From Canna indica (lineage: Eukaryota > Streptophyta > Magnoliopsida > Zingiberales > Cannaceae): DNA of 64,000 nt. The notes under the pieces were generated by a model. That model saw nothing but the letters and a program-made list of their open reading frames with translations. It made no database searches and was not told the DNA's origin. Below are positions 10,157 through 21,639 of the stretch, in pieces (the first letter of the stretch is position 1; the number at the start of each line of letters is the position of its first letter). The DNA lies in assembly GCA_034359265.1 (NCBI GenBank), contig CP136898.1, positions 870,501-934,500 on the forward strand, read 5' to 3'. Made by a program: the position numbers and the translations under genes.

Positions 10157-10720
10157 GAAGTCATGGTTGCTAGTTTGGGAATCGCCGGTGGATTTAATTT
10201 GGATGTGTTCGTTGTTCCTTTGTGGTCGTCCTAGTGCAAGTTTTGTGAATCACCGGTGTTTGTTGAATTGTTGTTGGTAATTTGTACTCTTGATCTCTTT
10301 GTGCTTTCTTTCTCCTATTAGCACCTGCTGCTCATCTTCCTGAGGAGGTTCGAGCAGAAGAATGCATGATTGGAGCTAAAGGCAGCGATATGGCTCTCTG
10401 TTCAGAAAAACAGAGCACAGCTGCTTTGCTTGTGTTAATGAAATAAATGTGTCTTTGTTCTAAAAATTAAAAAATCAGCAATATATGTATGTTTTAAAAG
10501 CACAGCTGCTTTGTTTTGGAGCCACGTCTATAAGTGTCTTCGCTTGCTCTGCTTGCTTTGGAGTTCGAAATGAAATGAGTCGGAGTCACACACTCCCTTA
10601 ATTTGTTAAAAAAAAAGCAGAGCAAGCTATTTGCGTTAATGAAATAAAATGCATCATATTTTAATATTTTCATTAGTTGATGGCTTTTAGAATTCATCCC
10701 ATTATCCGTTAGTTTAATAC
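10157..10720 (+). repeat. 3' flank of copy B, inverted duplicate of 37800-38393
   Basis: The sequence from the stop codon through 'gcacctgctgctcatcttcc', 'cagagcacagctgctttg' and 'cccattatccgttagtttaa' is found inverted at 37800-38393 behind copy G. Partial relatives lie behind copies C and E. It probably holds the 3' UTR; no clear poly(A) signal was fixed. Confidence 0.7.
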
Positions 10721-12037
10721 AAGTTTATACCATCCCGTCCGAATTTCAAAGTGCATTAACACAGCATTGGAGAGAGAGAGCACTGTGCAGAGATCGATAG
10801 CTTAAATAAAAAGTTGAGATAATTTTTTTTTTAAAAAAATAAAATTTAGAATATATCATGTAATTAACCAAATCCTAATTCATTTTATCTTTAAATCAAA
10901 AAGTAAATACTCATATATTCATATTATCTTTCGTATATCATTTTTAACTGATTTGATTAATTTTAAATAGATTCGATGAATTAAAATTCATCGTAAATTT
11001 ATAATAAGCTCACAATTTTTTTTACTATTTATAAGTAAATCATTTTTATAATTTGTACTAGTAAAATAAATTTTTAATGTTAAAAATTAATTTTTCTAAC
11101 CATTTTCAATTGGTTCGAAATGAATCGAATCAGCTGAAAATTGACTAAATGAGTTTAAAATTAGTTGAACCAATTAAAAATAATCTACTAAGGTTAATGA
11201 TCTACAGAGGGTAGTTTAAAATTCAGCGGAGAACCCGTTTAAATCAATCTATGTTTTATTACAGCCATAAATTTGGTTGAAATTACATCATTTGGTGGAT
11301 TGGAAGATGAATTTTTAATATACGCTGAATTTATAATTTATGACATATCCGTCCTCTCTCTATCTCCCTCCATGCACTCTTCTTATCTTTACTCCAAACG
11401 ACCTCCTTGTCCGCGTTCCCCAATCTTGTTTTAGTCAACGGTTGAATTTTATAATTTTTAAATACAATACAGCAGCAGCAGCGTGCGAAAGCATACACCT
11501 GACCTCAACATGAATCTGATCAACTGCCCCGCCGGCACCCGCAGCACACACACCTGAATCCGAGTGCTTTTGTCTTCTTCGTAAATGGAAATAATATTAA
11601 TTTGTATAATTTGGGAAGGGCCCCGCCTGGAACAATACACGGTAAAGAAACATTAAATTTTCTAGTCACGTCACAAAACATGTACCCCTATCCATATGCA
11701 ATATAGCTTATTGATGAATGATGACAAACCCAATTCGCGTCTCGTTGGGGCGGTTGACAATTTTGGTATGCGGAAATGGATGCGAAATCAGAATTATTTG
11801 GTCATTTAAGCTTCCATCGACGAAGCTTCGGACCTTCGGTTCGGTAGGGTTGACAATTTTGGTCTCTGGAAATGGATGTGATGTATGCGATATCTTGGAA
11901 TAGCAATATACCATGCGTGCAATCAGAATTATTGGCATTAATCAGAAAAAATATATAAGGCCAAGCAGAGGGAAGCCTGCTGCTTTACCATTCCATACTA
12001 TCTCTACTTCTTCTACCCTCAAGCTACCCCAATGCCA
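10721..12037. other. Spacer with small repeats
   Basis: AT-rich to about 11450. At 11748-11785 and 11846-11884 the motif 'ggttgacaattttggt' plus 'ggaaatggatg' is repeated, flanking 'cgacgaagcttcgg'. Positions 11545-11640 are an inverted match of 8800-8880. No gene is supported. Confidence 0.4.
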
Positions 12038-12800
12038 ATGGATGAGCAGCACCCCTCCTCCGCCAACTTCTGCTTCAGTGCTTCACCTACTTTCTTCCCA
12101 TCATGTTCCTAGTTATGGTCCAAGCTACCGAACGTGCTCACCGCCTCACTGCCGTCGTCGCGTTTGCGGTGCTCTCGATCCTCGTGGTCTCAGCCTTCGT
12201 CTCCCTTCGCGGGGAGAAGTCCGGCGCCGGCTTCTACCTGGAAGCCTTCTTACTCTTCGTCGCCGCTGAAATCAGGAGCGGAGCCAATTGGTCTCCCCTT
12301 AAACTTATATTAAATTTATATAATAATATATATTATATGTATTAGTATTAAATTATATTTGTCCATTTTAAAAATATTTTTTTATTGTATAATTATCTTT
12401 CTGATATGCGATTTTATATTTTACCTCTGCAGAGATAATTTTCTGGCTTCGCCCCTAGTCGAAATTATTCTTTTTGCACGGCTACATGGCGCCAGCTCTC
12501 CCATCGCCCATGCTGTCGCTGCGAGGTACTGTTATTGTCGCTTCCCTCTTTGTCAAATTCGCCGTTGCCGCCGTCCTTTTCTACTCTGGCTCAATCAGCG
12601 AGGCTAGGGGCCACGCGAGCTTGAGCTTGCACCTCGACGCCTTCTTTCTCTTTCTTTGCTGCGCGACGATTCTTTTCATCCATATATGGGTCGCCGACTC
12701 CCCGTCCAGCCGAGCACAAGTGGCTCCTGCTGTAGCGGTGAACACCGTGGTCGCACTACTCTTGGTCAAATTCTACGCCGCCTCCGTTTTACTCGCCTGA
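12038..12800 (+). pseudogene. Family 1 copy C, disrupted by a MITE and frameshifts
   Basis: The frame opens with MDEQHPSSANFCF, shifts, then continues as 'MFLVMVQATERAHR' and 'SLRGEKSGAGFYLEAFLLFV'. At 12272 it is cut by a 0.19-kb insertion inside the conserved 'VAAEI-LFAR' segment. Family sequence resumes at about 12461 and runs through 'HIWVADSPSSRAQVAPAVAV'. It ends at TGA (12798-12800), where other copies have TGC (Cys). With at least one frameshift, an insertion and an altered end, it cannot make the normal protein. Confidence 0.75.
12273..12460. mobile_element. MITE inside family 1 copy C (hAT-type ends)
   Basis: The insertion begins CAGGAGCGGAGCCA and ends TGGCTTCGCCCCTAG, near-perfect inverted termini of the plant CAGGGGCGGAGCCA type. 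It is about 186 bp, AT-rich inside and non-coding. GAAAT lies on both sides (12268-12272 and 12461-12465), consistent with duplication of the host sequence found once in intact copies. Confidence 0.7.
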
Positions 12801-13430
12801 TACCAGTTCAATTAAAAAGTCAGTTGCTAGTTTTCAAGTCACCGGAGCATTTGATTTGGAAGGGTTTGTTGTTTCCTTTGTGGTCGTCCTAGTGCAAGTT
12901 TTGTGAATCACCGGTTCTTGTTGTTGGTAATTCGTACTCTAGATCTCTTTGTGCTTGTTTTCTTCTATTTTATATTTTATATTAATTACTACTACTACTA
13001 TTTTGTATTTTATTAAGTTATATATTATTCACCGTAGGTACGGAAGAAAATATTATTTTTCATTCACTTGATTTTATTGTGATGTTTGTATTAATTTTTT
13101 AATCGGTTTAAGTTTTCATATAATTGAAATAAATTAAAAAAATCTCAGTCAAAGCAATTATAAAAAGCTAATATAAATACTGATAAAGCTATATATAAAG
13201 CTAATAAATATTGTAGCAAGATTAATGATACATATGATAATCAAATAGTATATGCGAAGTTGAATATTTTGTCGCGATTATAATCCAAATTTTGATTAAT
13301 GGTGTTTTTAAAGATCTAAAATTTTATTTTCATTACTCTTAATTTCATTTAAATATTGTAATTTTGAGTAAAATATTTTATTTAGTACGGTGTTTCATAT
13401 TTCAAAAATTATTTCAGAAATGAATAGTAC
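12801..13430 (+). other. 3' flank of copy C, then AT-rich spacer
   Basis: Up to about 12960 it shares 'gtggtcgtcctagtgcaagt' with the 3' flanks of copies B, E and G. Beyond that is AT-rich DNA without recognised content. Confidence 0.5.
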
Positions 13431-13620
13431 TGCTATTGGGATGTTTCCTGTTCTTACATCCAAAAATCTGCCCTGTGTCTTGAAATACTAGATTGTTCTA
13501 TCAGTTCATCATTCTTCGAATAAGTCTACTGTTTATTTTATTTTGGTAGGGGCAGAAAAACCTTGGTTTCTTAACCATTTTCTTGACCTGTTGATTGACT
13601 GAAGTTTGGTGTTATTGTAG

Positions 13621-13695
13621 GCTGAGAAGAATGAGCTCCGTGATGAGAAACAGAGGTTGAAGGCAGAAAAGGATAGTCTGGAGCAGCAAGTCAAG
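13621..13695 (+). pseudogene. Captured exon fragment of an ILR3-like bHLH gene
   Basis: After a polypyrimidine-rich stretch and TTGTAG acceptor, 25 codons read AEKNELRDEKQRLK followed by AEKDSLEQQVK. This is the helix that follows the bHLH in plant subgroup IVc factors (ILR3/bHLH105-like). The preceding 13430-13620 looks like its intron. After QVK the sequence leaves the gene ('tactaatctag'); the following 65 bp recur at 55672-55735. Because intron sequence is kept, this is a genomic capture or duplication, not a retrocopy. Confidence 0.6.
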
Positions 13696-13879
13696 TACTA
13701 ATCTAGTCAAATCAATTCTTCCATGTTGAATTCAATCTAAATGCTTGATCGCTGCAGGATCACGAAAAAAATTATTGGACTAATGTCTCTCTGAAACTTT
13801 TGGAAAGAATACTGCGCAGGTTTTGTTCTGGAATATGAAAATGTCATTGTTATGTCAATCTTTTCAATCCATAGACAGG

Positions 13880-15345
13880 GTACTAGATATATCTCAATAT
13901 GAGAATTTTTGTGTGAATAGCTAAAAAATTTCTTAATTTACACCGACAAAATTTATGTCTTCTAGTTGTATCTATCGCAGCCGAACATTCTGCATGCAGT
14001 GAGAAGTTGGTGATAACAAATTGAAAAGCATATAATTATTTTATATTAACGTATTTTTCTTCAAAAGTTGATATCGTTGATAAGTTGTAAGCCAATCAAA
14101 AAAGATTCATTCCTATAATAATTTATTTGTTTAATAGGTTAAAAATGATTTTTGCTTTCAAATTATTAAAAATATGATAAAAATATTTTTAAATTTTTCT
14201 TGGTTGAAAATACTTTCGAATTATTAGAAATGAGAAAAAATACTTTTGAAGTTTTTTTGATAAATTTTTACCCTTAGACAAATAAAAATAGTTGAAAATT
14301 ATTAATATTTTTACCTATGTCTAAAGGTAGAAAAAAAAATTCGTTGAAAATACGTAAAAATATTAGTATTTTTTAACTATTTTTTAAAAGATACAAAATT
14401 ATCAAAAAATAAATTTAGATGTATTTTTACACGTTTCTAATAATTCGAAAGTATTTTTTAATTATTTTCATTTATTTAAAAATAAAAATTAATTAAAGAA
14501 GAGTTTACAAATATTTTTATTCATTTTCAATAATTTTAAAATAAAAATTACCTTTAACGCTTATTTAATCTATTATTAATTGCACTAAAAGCGCACACCA
14601 ACTTTGACCGAGCTATAATTTATTTATTTGTTCCATGACATCAACTCCAAATCATCCTCACCGATGTAATGGAGCTGATGTCATCAAGATGGTGATGGGA
14701 GATTGAGTACAAAAAAGAAAACCTGAAGAGAGGGTTTTTTCCTTTTTAATAAATCTAAAAGGATCTATATATTAATCGTTCATTAACTATCTGCAACTCC
14801 ATTCCGTTTAATTTGTACATTTAATTAATCATGATCTATATATATACTCTCCGGGGAAATTTAATTTCCGACGCAATATATTGCTATTTTCACAAGCCAC
14901 AAGATTATGTTATATACCATCTGTAACTTTGCAATAAATCCATATAATTTTTTGAGGAGAAACTTGTTTTGTATTAATTAGCAATATGGCACGTCAAATC
15001 CAAATATTCAAATAATTGACTTGTTCTGAATAAGAGGGTGGCCAGATCATGATAAGCATAGAGTGCCCCCCCAACTTGATAAAAGTCAAACACGTGTGAA
15101 AGAAAAGTACAGAAAAGTTAATAATAGGCCAACTCTAGTAGCTTTTTTTTTTCGGTTTCCTTCTGCTTAAATTTTTATTAAGTCACCGGCCATTATGTTA
15201 TTAATTTTGAATCATTGATAATTTATTTTCGTAAACTAAGATTCACATTTTTAGATTATTAATTATTCATCTATTTTAGTATGAATTAGGTAAATAATCA
15301 TCACGCAGGGATTTTATTGTTAAATTACATCCAGCTGAGAGATCT
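13880..15345. repeat. Diverged copy of the cluster flank unit (left half)
   Basis: It shares 'gataacaaattgaaaagcat', the 48-bp hairpin, 'gattattaattattcatcta' and 'ccagctgagag' with the segmental duplications at 2110-2660 and 19450-20000. Positions 14130-14560 are an AT-rich insert absent from those copies. The unit is split at 15346 by an LTR element and continues at 18119. Confidence 0.65.
14636..14683. repeat. Conserved 48-bp hairpin, copy 2
   Basis: TGACATCAACTCCAA ... TGGAGCTGATGTCA, with the loop ATCATCCTCACCGATGTA. Same element as at 2392. Confidence 0.65.
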
Positions 15346-18118
15346 TGTAAGCAAAGATTTAAAATATTACATAATTATTAAAACACAACAAACGCAGCGG
15401 AATAATCAAAATACGAAAGACTTACTTGATTAAAACATGCTCTGGAAGCTGCCTCATTAATGAAGACTTGATTAAAGCATGCTCTGGAAGCTGCCTCGTT
15501 GATACTCTATGGAGTGTTTGGTCTTCCTCAACATCACATCCCTTAAGTTCACGCTTGATGGACGAGAGTATTAAGGAGTAAAATGAGGAGAATACAGTGT
15601 GCAGAAAGAACTTAGCCCCATTTATACAAGTAATCATATGGTCCCTTTCATCACGGGCTATATTTTTTGGGCCTACACTTATTTTACTATCATGTTAATC
15701 ACACCAAACATGTATAAGTGTTCGAAGCTCAAATTAATTGGATTAGTATAATACATTGAGCTCAAATGCATCTAAAAATTTGATCATGGAGATTATTAAA
15801 TTAAAACCTACGATTGACCGCAATCCATAAAAAATATTTTAACAATAATAAATAATATAATAAAAAAAATATTTTACATTCTCCCACTTTGGCAATGTCA
15901 ATTGCTTAATTTCTTTTGAAATATTTGTATCAAAAATAATTCCCGAGTTAATTATTTATTTCGAAATGTGGCCACCTTTTAAAAACATGATCCAAGATGC
16001 AACACTTAAAATAACACTGACCAACAACTCATGATGATATCGAAACAGGCAATCGTCACGTCCCCATTGACATATGGCTTATCCATAATCACAAATATCA
16101 TTGACGTTGCCGACAATAGTCATTGGTGTGAAGTGTACATGAAAATATCATTCAAAATTGTCCAATAATAACAATGATATTCTCATTATAAGTCTTCAAA
16201 CTTTCTCTTATGTACATGCTATAAGCAAGAGAAAGTGTATGATTTTATAACCATTATGCCCCTAGACTCAAAAAATTGTATCAATCAAGGGACATTCTGA
16301 TTCATATGATCGATATCGAATCAAATATTGTTAGACAAAAAAGTCAAAATGTCCCTAGACTCAAATATAATATCAAAAAAGGGACATCCCAATTCATATG
16401 ATATCGAGTCTATAATATTGTTGGACACATGCATAAATGTATGACAAGATGAAATCAAAATGAGTTTATTATTAGGCATGCAGTAATATAAAACTAACAA
16501 CACTATACCTAATAAAACTTTCACTAACCAAGCATATCAAAAAAATTCAGGATGTCCTTATTATCTACATGTCTTTTAAAGACTATGAGTTTGAATCCCC
16601 TGGTTAAATGATCTATTAAAAATACATTTGAATGTGTTCTAACTACAATATCTCATTTCCTTCGTAATGTCTCTTATAGTCACATATTTTAGTTCCAAAT
16701 TATTGGAGCCACCAGAGGTATAATTATTCATTAATTGTAAAGAATACAACTGCACTATTATCATAGTAATTGATTAAATGCTTTGCAATATAATCCACAA
16801 TGAGCAATCCTCTAACAAAATTCTTCAGCCAAACAACAAGAATGACCGCATCACAACAAGCAACCAATTCAGTTTGCATAATATAGAAGAAGCTTTGGGG
16901 ATTTATTTCTTACTTTTTCATGAAATAACACCCTAGCAAGTATGAAAATGTATTCGGAGATAGATTTTCTCTCATTAGGGTACCCAACAAGATATGAGTC
17001 AATATTGTTGGCTCAATATTTTCAACATTGGTCTTAATCTCGATTTTGATGATAACAAATATGGAGCTAATGTTTCAATGAGATATATTTCAAGTTCCAT
17101 ATCGGTCAACGCACGATGTATCCAATTGGAAAAATCGAAGAAATCAGCAAGAACGCTCGTCGATGCTCAGGAATCTTCGAGAATGGAGTTTAGATTTACG
17201 GTGTCTAGTTTATATTGTAAATCTTCTTTATGAAGCATAAGAACCCAAAAACCTAATCTGAAGCCCAAAATATGAAAACCCATAACCACCCTGAAAATCA
17301 CTAAGCCTAGGGAGCTCCCTGGAGGGCTATATGACCTAGATAGTTTCTTGATATAAAAAATGACGGTAATTATTACTTGAGTTAAAATTAGATAACAATG
17401 TATTTTTTAGTAATTTTTGGAAGCCTTTAGCCTACCCATACTTGACTCAAAAAATTAGGAAATTTTCATTTTCGCAAAATTTGTACTAGACCCCAAAATT
17501 AGATTTTGATTATTAAAAATTTTGATTTTTTAGATATTTTTATTGAATCCAAATGGGGTAATACTTATATAACATTTATGTTTTAAAGTTATTCACTTAA
17601 AGTTAATAAATATTTTATAAGTAGACTTAGCGAAGACGGAACCTAGACGAGTAAAAAAACCCAAGCAAACTAGCAGTCTGCCCATTCTGTCCAATTTTCG
17701 ATCGATCGACAGAGGCGAAAAAATGGCAATGAGTGCGTCGGTTGATCGGATTGCGGATTGCAACGAATCGTGATGCATTTGGTCGATCGAACAGTACGAT
17801 TAAAGCAGAAAAAGCTGCGATCACTCGGGCGATCGATTCATCGGTCGACCGACGATCGACCGGCATGCGACCGAACGACGATAACGACCAATTTTTTACC
17901 CGTTGACAATAGAATATAGAATGACATGTTATCGGTAAAAATCTTTTGCATCTGTATTATTTCATCTTCTTTTGTAATATTTTAATATGAACATTTTTTT
18001 TTTGTTGAAGATTAAAATATATGAAATATTCATGTTTCATAAGAATGAAGGCTAAATTCATGTAATAGACTCTGAGATATTACAGGGTTATTAGGACATA
18101 AAAAATATTTTACGTACA
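15346..18118 (-). mobile_element. Copia-type LTR retrotransposon remnant with GATCT target copies
   Basis: GATCT occurs at 15341-15345 and 18119-18123. Uninterrupted relatives of the same flank (2641 onward, 19980 onward) carry it once, so the ends TGTAA...ACA are real insertion borders. Read on the minus strand, 16580-16960 gives a degraded copia RNase H ('ELVACCDAVILVVWLKNFV', 'LINYYDNSAVVFF'). A polypurine tract AAAGTGGGAG at 15881-15890 precedes a 533-bp putative 3' LTR (15346-15878). A matching LTR at the right end is not obvious; 17600-17880 is GC-richer and rich in CGATCGA motifs. Confidence 0.75.
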
Positions 18119-18721
18119 GATCTATCCCGAAATCAATTATATAATTTATCTAAAGACAAAACGCGTCTCCAGATAAGCTCGTGCAATAAGGTAGAGATAA
18201 TTTCGTTCAAATTTTGATGTGATATATTAATTAAGTAGTGTATTTTTTTGCATAAATTTTCCGTAAAAAACTTATGAATGAATGAATGAGATTTAAGTGA
18301 TTGAACCTGCACTTGCTCATAAAAACTTATATGTACTTCACAAGATAATCTTGGCCAAAATTGTCGGGATAATTACATTCTCTTAAATTTTCATTATTCA
18401 TCAAAGTCTGACTAATTAGTTGCTAAGAAGTCAAAGAGTCGTTGAGACGTCACATCTCTTTTTGGTCTCTACTCTCTGATTAATCGAGTGCAATTTTTAT
18501 GAGCAGATTATTCATAAAAAAAATTTATGAATGAATATATATGAATTTTTTAAGCCATTGAACATGAATACAAAAGAATAAATAAGGATATAAATAAAAA
18601 AATAGATTTATAAATAACCTTGCTTTCAACTAAAAGGCACTAGAATTGAAGAATTTAATCATATTCCACATCTCCTTCCATTGAGGCAAAAGTACTTGGT
18701 TTTTCTTCGTCGTCGCAATCA

Positions 18722-19302
18722 ATGGCTTGGCAATTGATCGAGCAGTTCACCGGCAACCCCTTCCCGGCGCCCTACTACCGCAACCTTTGTGCCTTGCTGT
18801 TCCTTGCCCTCGCCGCCGTGCGGCTGATCTCGTCCCACCGCTTCCGCGACCTCCAGGCTCACTCACGAATATTCCATCTTTTCTCCGGCCGCAACCGAAG
18901 GAGGTTCCTTTCCATTTATATGGAAGCAGCTGCCGTCTTCTTCCACCCCATCAAGCTCTTCGGCGCCGCTGTCGACGACAACGGGTCGTTAACGGGGTAC
19001 TACTAGTTCCTTGTCGTCGCCTTCCTCGTCAACGTCCTCGTCGAGGTTTGGCTCTCGTTCCCGGTGGATGGATCCGCATGGAGACCGATGTTTCACTTCT
19101 TTTTCATCTTCTGAGCGCTCATCGACGTCTTCTTCCAAGACATCGAGTCCTTGCCCAGGGAATACTACTCCTACGTGGGCGGCTACCTCTTCTTCGTCGT
19201 CGGGTGCTCTCTGCTCCAGTTCCTCGCCGTCCAAAGTGAACAGTTCTGTGGTGAACCAAGCGGAAGGACTGGTCCTCTGCCCATATCCACTACGGACGCC
19301 TG
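18722..19302 (+). pseudogene. Family 2 hairpin-repeat membrane protein, truncated copy
   Basis: ATG at 18722 (MAWQLIEQFTGNPF), with a conserved promoter-like flank shared with 44880-44980. The frame is homologous to the 44980 gene but carries TAG at 19004-19006 and TGA at 19112-19114, each replacing a Trp codon (TGG) that the other copy keeps. Homology stops near 19302, where the sequence fuses to an antisense fragment of another hairpin-repeat gene. A 94-aa product could still be made: a first hydrophobic span, then 'IYMEAAAVFFHPIKLFGAAV'. Function is unknown. The first 580 bp are GC-rich like the other family members. Confidence 0.75.
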
Positions 19303-19440
19303 TTATACGGACGCCCACGAGGAGGAGGACTAACGCGTCCAAGTAGAAGCTCGGGTCGGCTATGTTCTCACCAAAGGAGAGAAAGGCGGCGATGGTAGGG
19401 TCACAGGACAAGAAGATGACGGCGATACTAGAACTTTTGC
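19303..19440 (-). pseudogene. Fragment of a third hairpin-repeat gene
   Basis: The minus strand reads IAVIFLSCDPTIAAFLSFGE, then ADPSFYLDALVLLLVGV: two hydrophobic stretches with the FYLDA signature shared with family 1. Same sequence as 2009-2110. The antisense ORF that continues through the family 2 pseudogene is not real. Confidence 0.55.
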
Positions 19441-21540
19441 GTGACCAGCGAAAAAATTTCTTAATTTACACCGACAAAAAATTTATGTCTTCTAGTTGTA
19501 TCTTTCGCAGTCGAAAATGCTGCATGCTGTGAGAAGTCGATGATAACAAATTGAAAAGCATATAATAATTTTATATTAATGTACTTTTCTTCAAAAGTTG
19601 AAATCGTTGATAGTTGTAAGGCAATTAAATACGATTGCTTCCTATAATACTTTATTTGTTTAATCTAATATTTAATTGCACTTAGAAGCGCACAGCAAAT
19701 TTGAGGGCGCTATAATTTATTTAATTGTTCCATGACATCAAACTCCAAATCATCCTCACCAATGTAATGCAGCTGATGTCATCACGATGATGGGATTGGA
19801 TGGATTTAGGACAATAAGAAAACCTAAATATTTATACTTTATGTTGTAAACTAATTTTGAATAATTTATATTTTATTATTGTAAACTAAGATTCATACTT
19901 TTAGATTATTAATTATTCATCTATTTTAGTATGAATTGGGTGAATAATCATCACGCAGAAATTTCATTGTTGAATTACATCCAGCTGAGAGAATCTAAAC
20001 CCGAAATCAATTATATAATTTAAATAATTTATCATTATTCCAACAAACTGCTGATCGCCGTAGAAAGCGACGAGCAAAAATTAATGACGATTTGAAGTCG
20101 TATTTTCGAAAGACAAAACGCGTCTCCAGATAAGCTCGTGCAAAAAGTTATAAATCCTTTGCTTGTTGTATCTTTATTTGCTTAAGAAAATATATATATA
20201 ACATGCATTTTGTGATTTAGTGTCAGTTTATAATAATACTTGTTAAGCAAACAAGTATTAGTTTAAAGTTCAAAGATCAATTAATGATCAAGCTGATAGT
20301 TTTAATATATTTTTTTATTAATCTGAATTTTAAAATTGTTTAATGATCAAGCTGAACAATTAATGATCTTTTCTAAAGTCATATCAATCAGTGGAAAATC
20401 TAGTCAGCTCCTGGACTAATTAAATCGTTGACTCGCCAACGAAGGAAAACTTCTTTCGTTCGATATTACAGTTCAAAAGCTTTGACATGCAGAAAATCAA
20501 TCAGTGGAAAGTTCGATATTTCGTTCTCGATTATTATTTTTTCCTTATGCTTCAACTTATATTTAGTCACCCATCATTTTTTTTTTCGAATAATTTATTG
20601 TTTGTTTGTATAAATTAAGATTTGGCTTAAACATTGAATCTTTACTGTGGAAATGATTTGGCAATTGAAAGTGATCCAAATTGTACTGACTCCTCCAAAT
20701 TCGACTCTGTTTACGGCTGGAATTGGGGCCAGCAGCGAATTTAAACACCCGATCTTTATAAATATAATAATTCCAGCAAATTCCAAATTAAGAAACCAAA
20801 TTATACAAAGGACAAGAAACTTGCAATTAACTTAAGAAAGCTTTTGCCGCAGAGAATATATATATATAACATGAAAGTGATCAGAGGATTATATTATGCC
20901 CGCACAGAAGAGAGACGTCCGATGGAGTTGCAGCCACTGCCGCCATCTATTCCTTCGACGAAGAGTAGCAGGCGAGTAAAACGGCGGCGGCATAGTATTT
21001 GACCAAGAGTAGTGCGACCACGGTCTTCACGGCTACAGCAGGGGCCACTTGTGCTCGGCCGGACGGGGAGTCGGCGACCCAGATATGGATGAAAAGAAGC
21101 GCCACGCAGACAAGAAAGAGAACGAAGGCGTCGAGGTAGAAGCTCGCGCGGCCCTTGGCCTCGCTGATTGAGCCGGAGTAGAAAAGGACGACGGCACCGA
21201 CGAATTTAACAAAGACGGAAGCGACCGCAGTACTTACGGCGACAGCATGGGCGATGGGTGAGCCGCCGGCGGCACAGAGCCGCGCGAAAAGAACAACTTT
21301 TGCGACGACGAAGAGGACGAAGGCATCCAAGTAGAAGCTCGCGTCGGCCTTCTCCCCGTCAAAGGAAGCGAAGACTGAGAGGACGAGGATGGGGAACATC
21401 GCAATCGCGACGACAGCAGTGGTGCTGCGCGCACGTCCTGTGGCTAGCACCATAATTAGGAAGTTGACGGGGAGAAAGGCATCGAAGCAGAAGTTGGCGG
21501 AGGAGGCGAACTCATTAGTGCCCTCCATCGGTACCTGTAC
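19335..21540. repeat. Segmental duplication, copy 2 (partner 2009-4310)
   Basis: Direct-orientation copy, near-identical in spacer and gene. It lacks the 0.13-kb (AT)n-rich segment present at 3505-3670 and carries 'aacatgaaagtgatcagagg' at about 20867 instead. Confidence 0.85.
19733..19781. repeat. Conserved hairpin, copy 3
   Basis: TGACATCAAACTCCA ... TGCAGCTGATGTCA, one base longer than copy 1 and with a changed arm base. It sits at the same place in the duplicated unit. Confidence 0.65.
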
Positions 21541-21639
21541 CTCCCCGGTCAGATCGGAACAGAGGAGGATGATCTCGCGGAGAAGCCCAGGAGATAGAAA
21601 AGGAAAAAATGAATAAGGAAGGGGGGGCGAGGACCTCAT
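20947..21639 (-). CDS. Family 1 multi-pass membrane protein, copy D
   Basis: Intact 230-aa ORF. From MEGTNEF (ATG at 21528) it is nearly identical to copy A. Unlike A, the frame stays open upstream to an ATG at 21639, giving a 37-residue extension with 'FPFLSPGLLREIILLCSDL'. This extension aligns in position with the N-terminal helix of copies B and G. Either start is possible; the longer one restores the family's first segment. It has two FYLDAFVLF repeats, the IWVADSPSGRAQVAP linker and a CYSSSKE tail. Function is unknown. A poly-G run lies just upstream (21663-21684). Confidence 0.7.
   Translation of the reverse strand: MRSSPPLPYSFFPFLSPGLLREIILLCSDLTGEVQVPMEGTNEFASSANFCFDAFLPVNFLIMVLATGRARSTTAVVAIAMFPILVLSVFASFDGEKADASFYLDAFVLFVVAKVVLFARLCAAGGSPIAHAVAVSTAVASVFVKFVGAVVLFYSGSISEAKGRASFYLDAFVLFLVCVALLFIHIWVADSPSGRAQVAPAVAVKTVVALLLVKYYAAAVLLACYSSSKE

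Noticed and set aside
18989..19411. 140-aa antisense ORF across the family 2 pseudogene
   Set aside because: It is the shadow of the plus-strand gene joined to a genuine minus-strand fragment (19303-19440). Composition is acidic and low-complexity, mirroring the sense codons.
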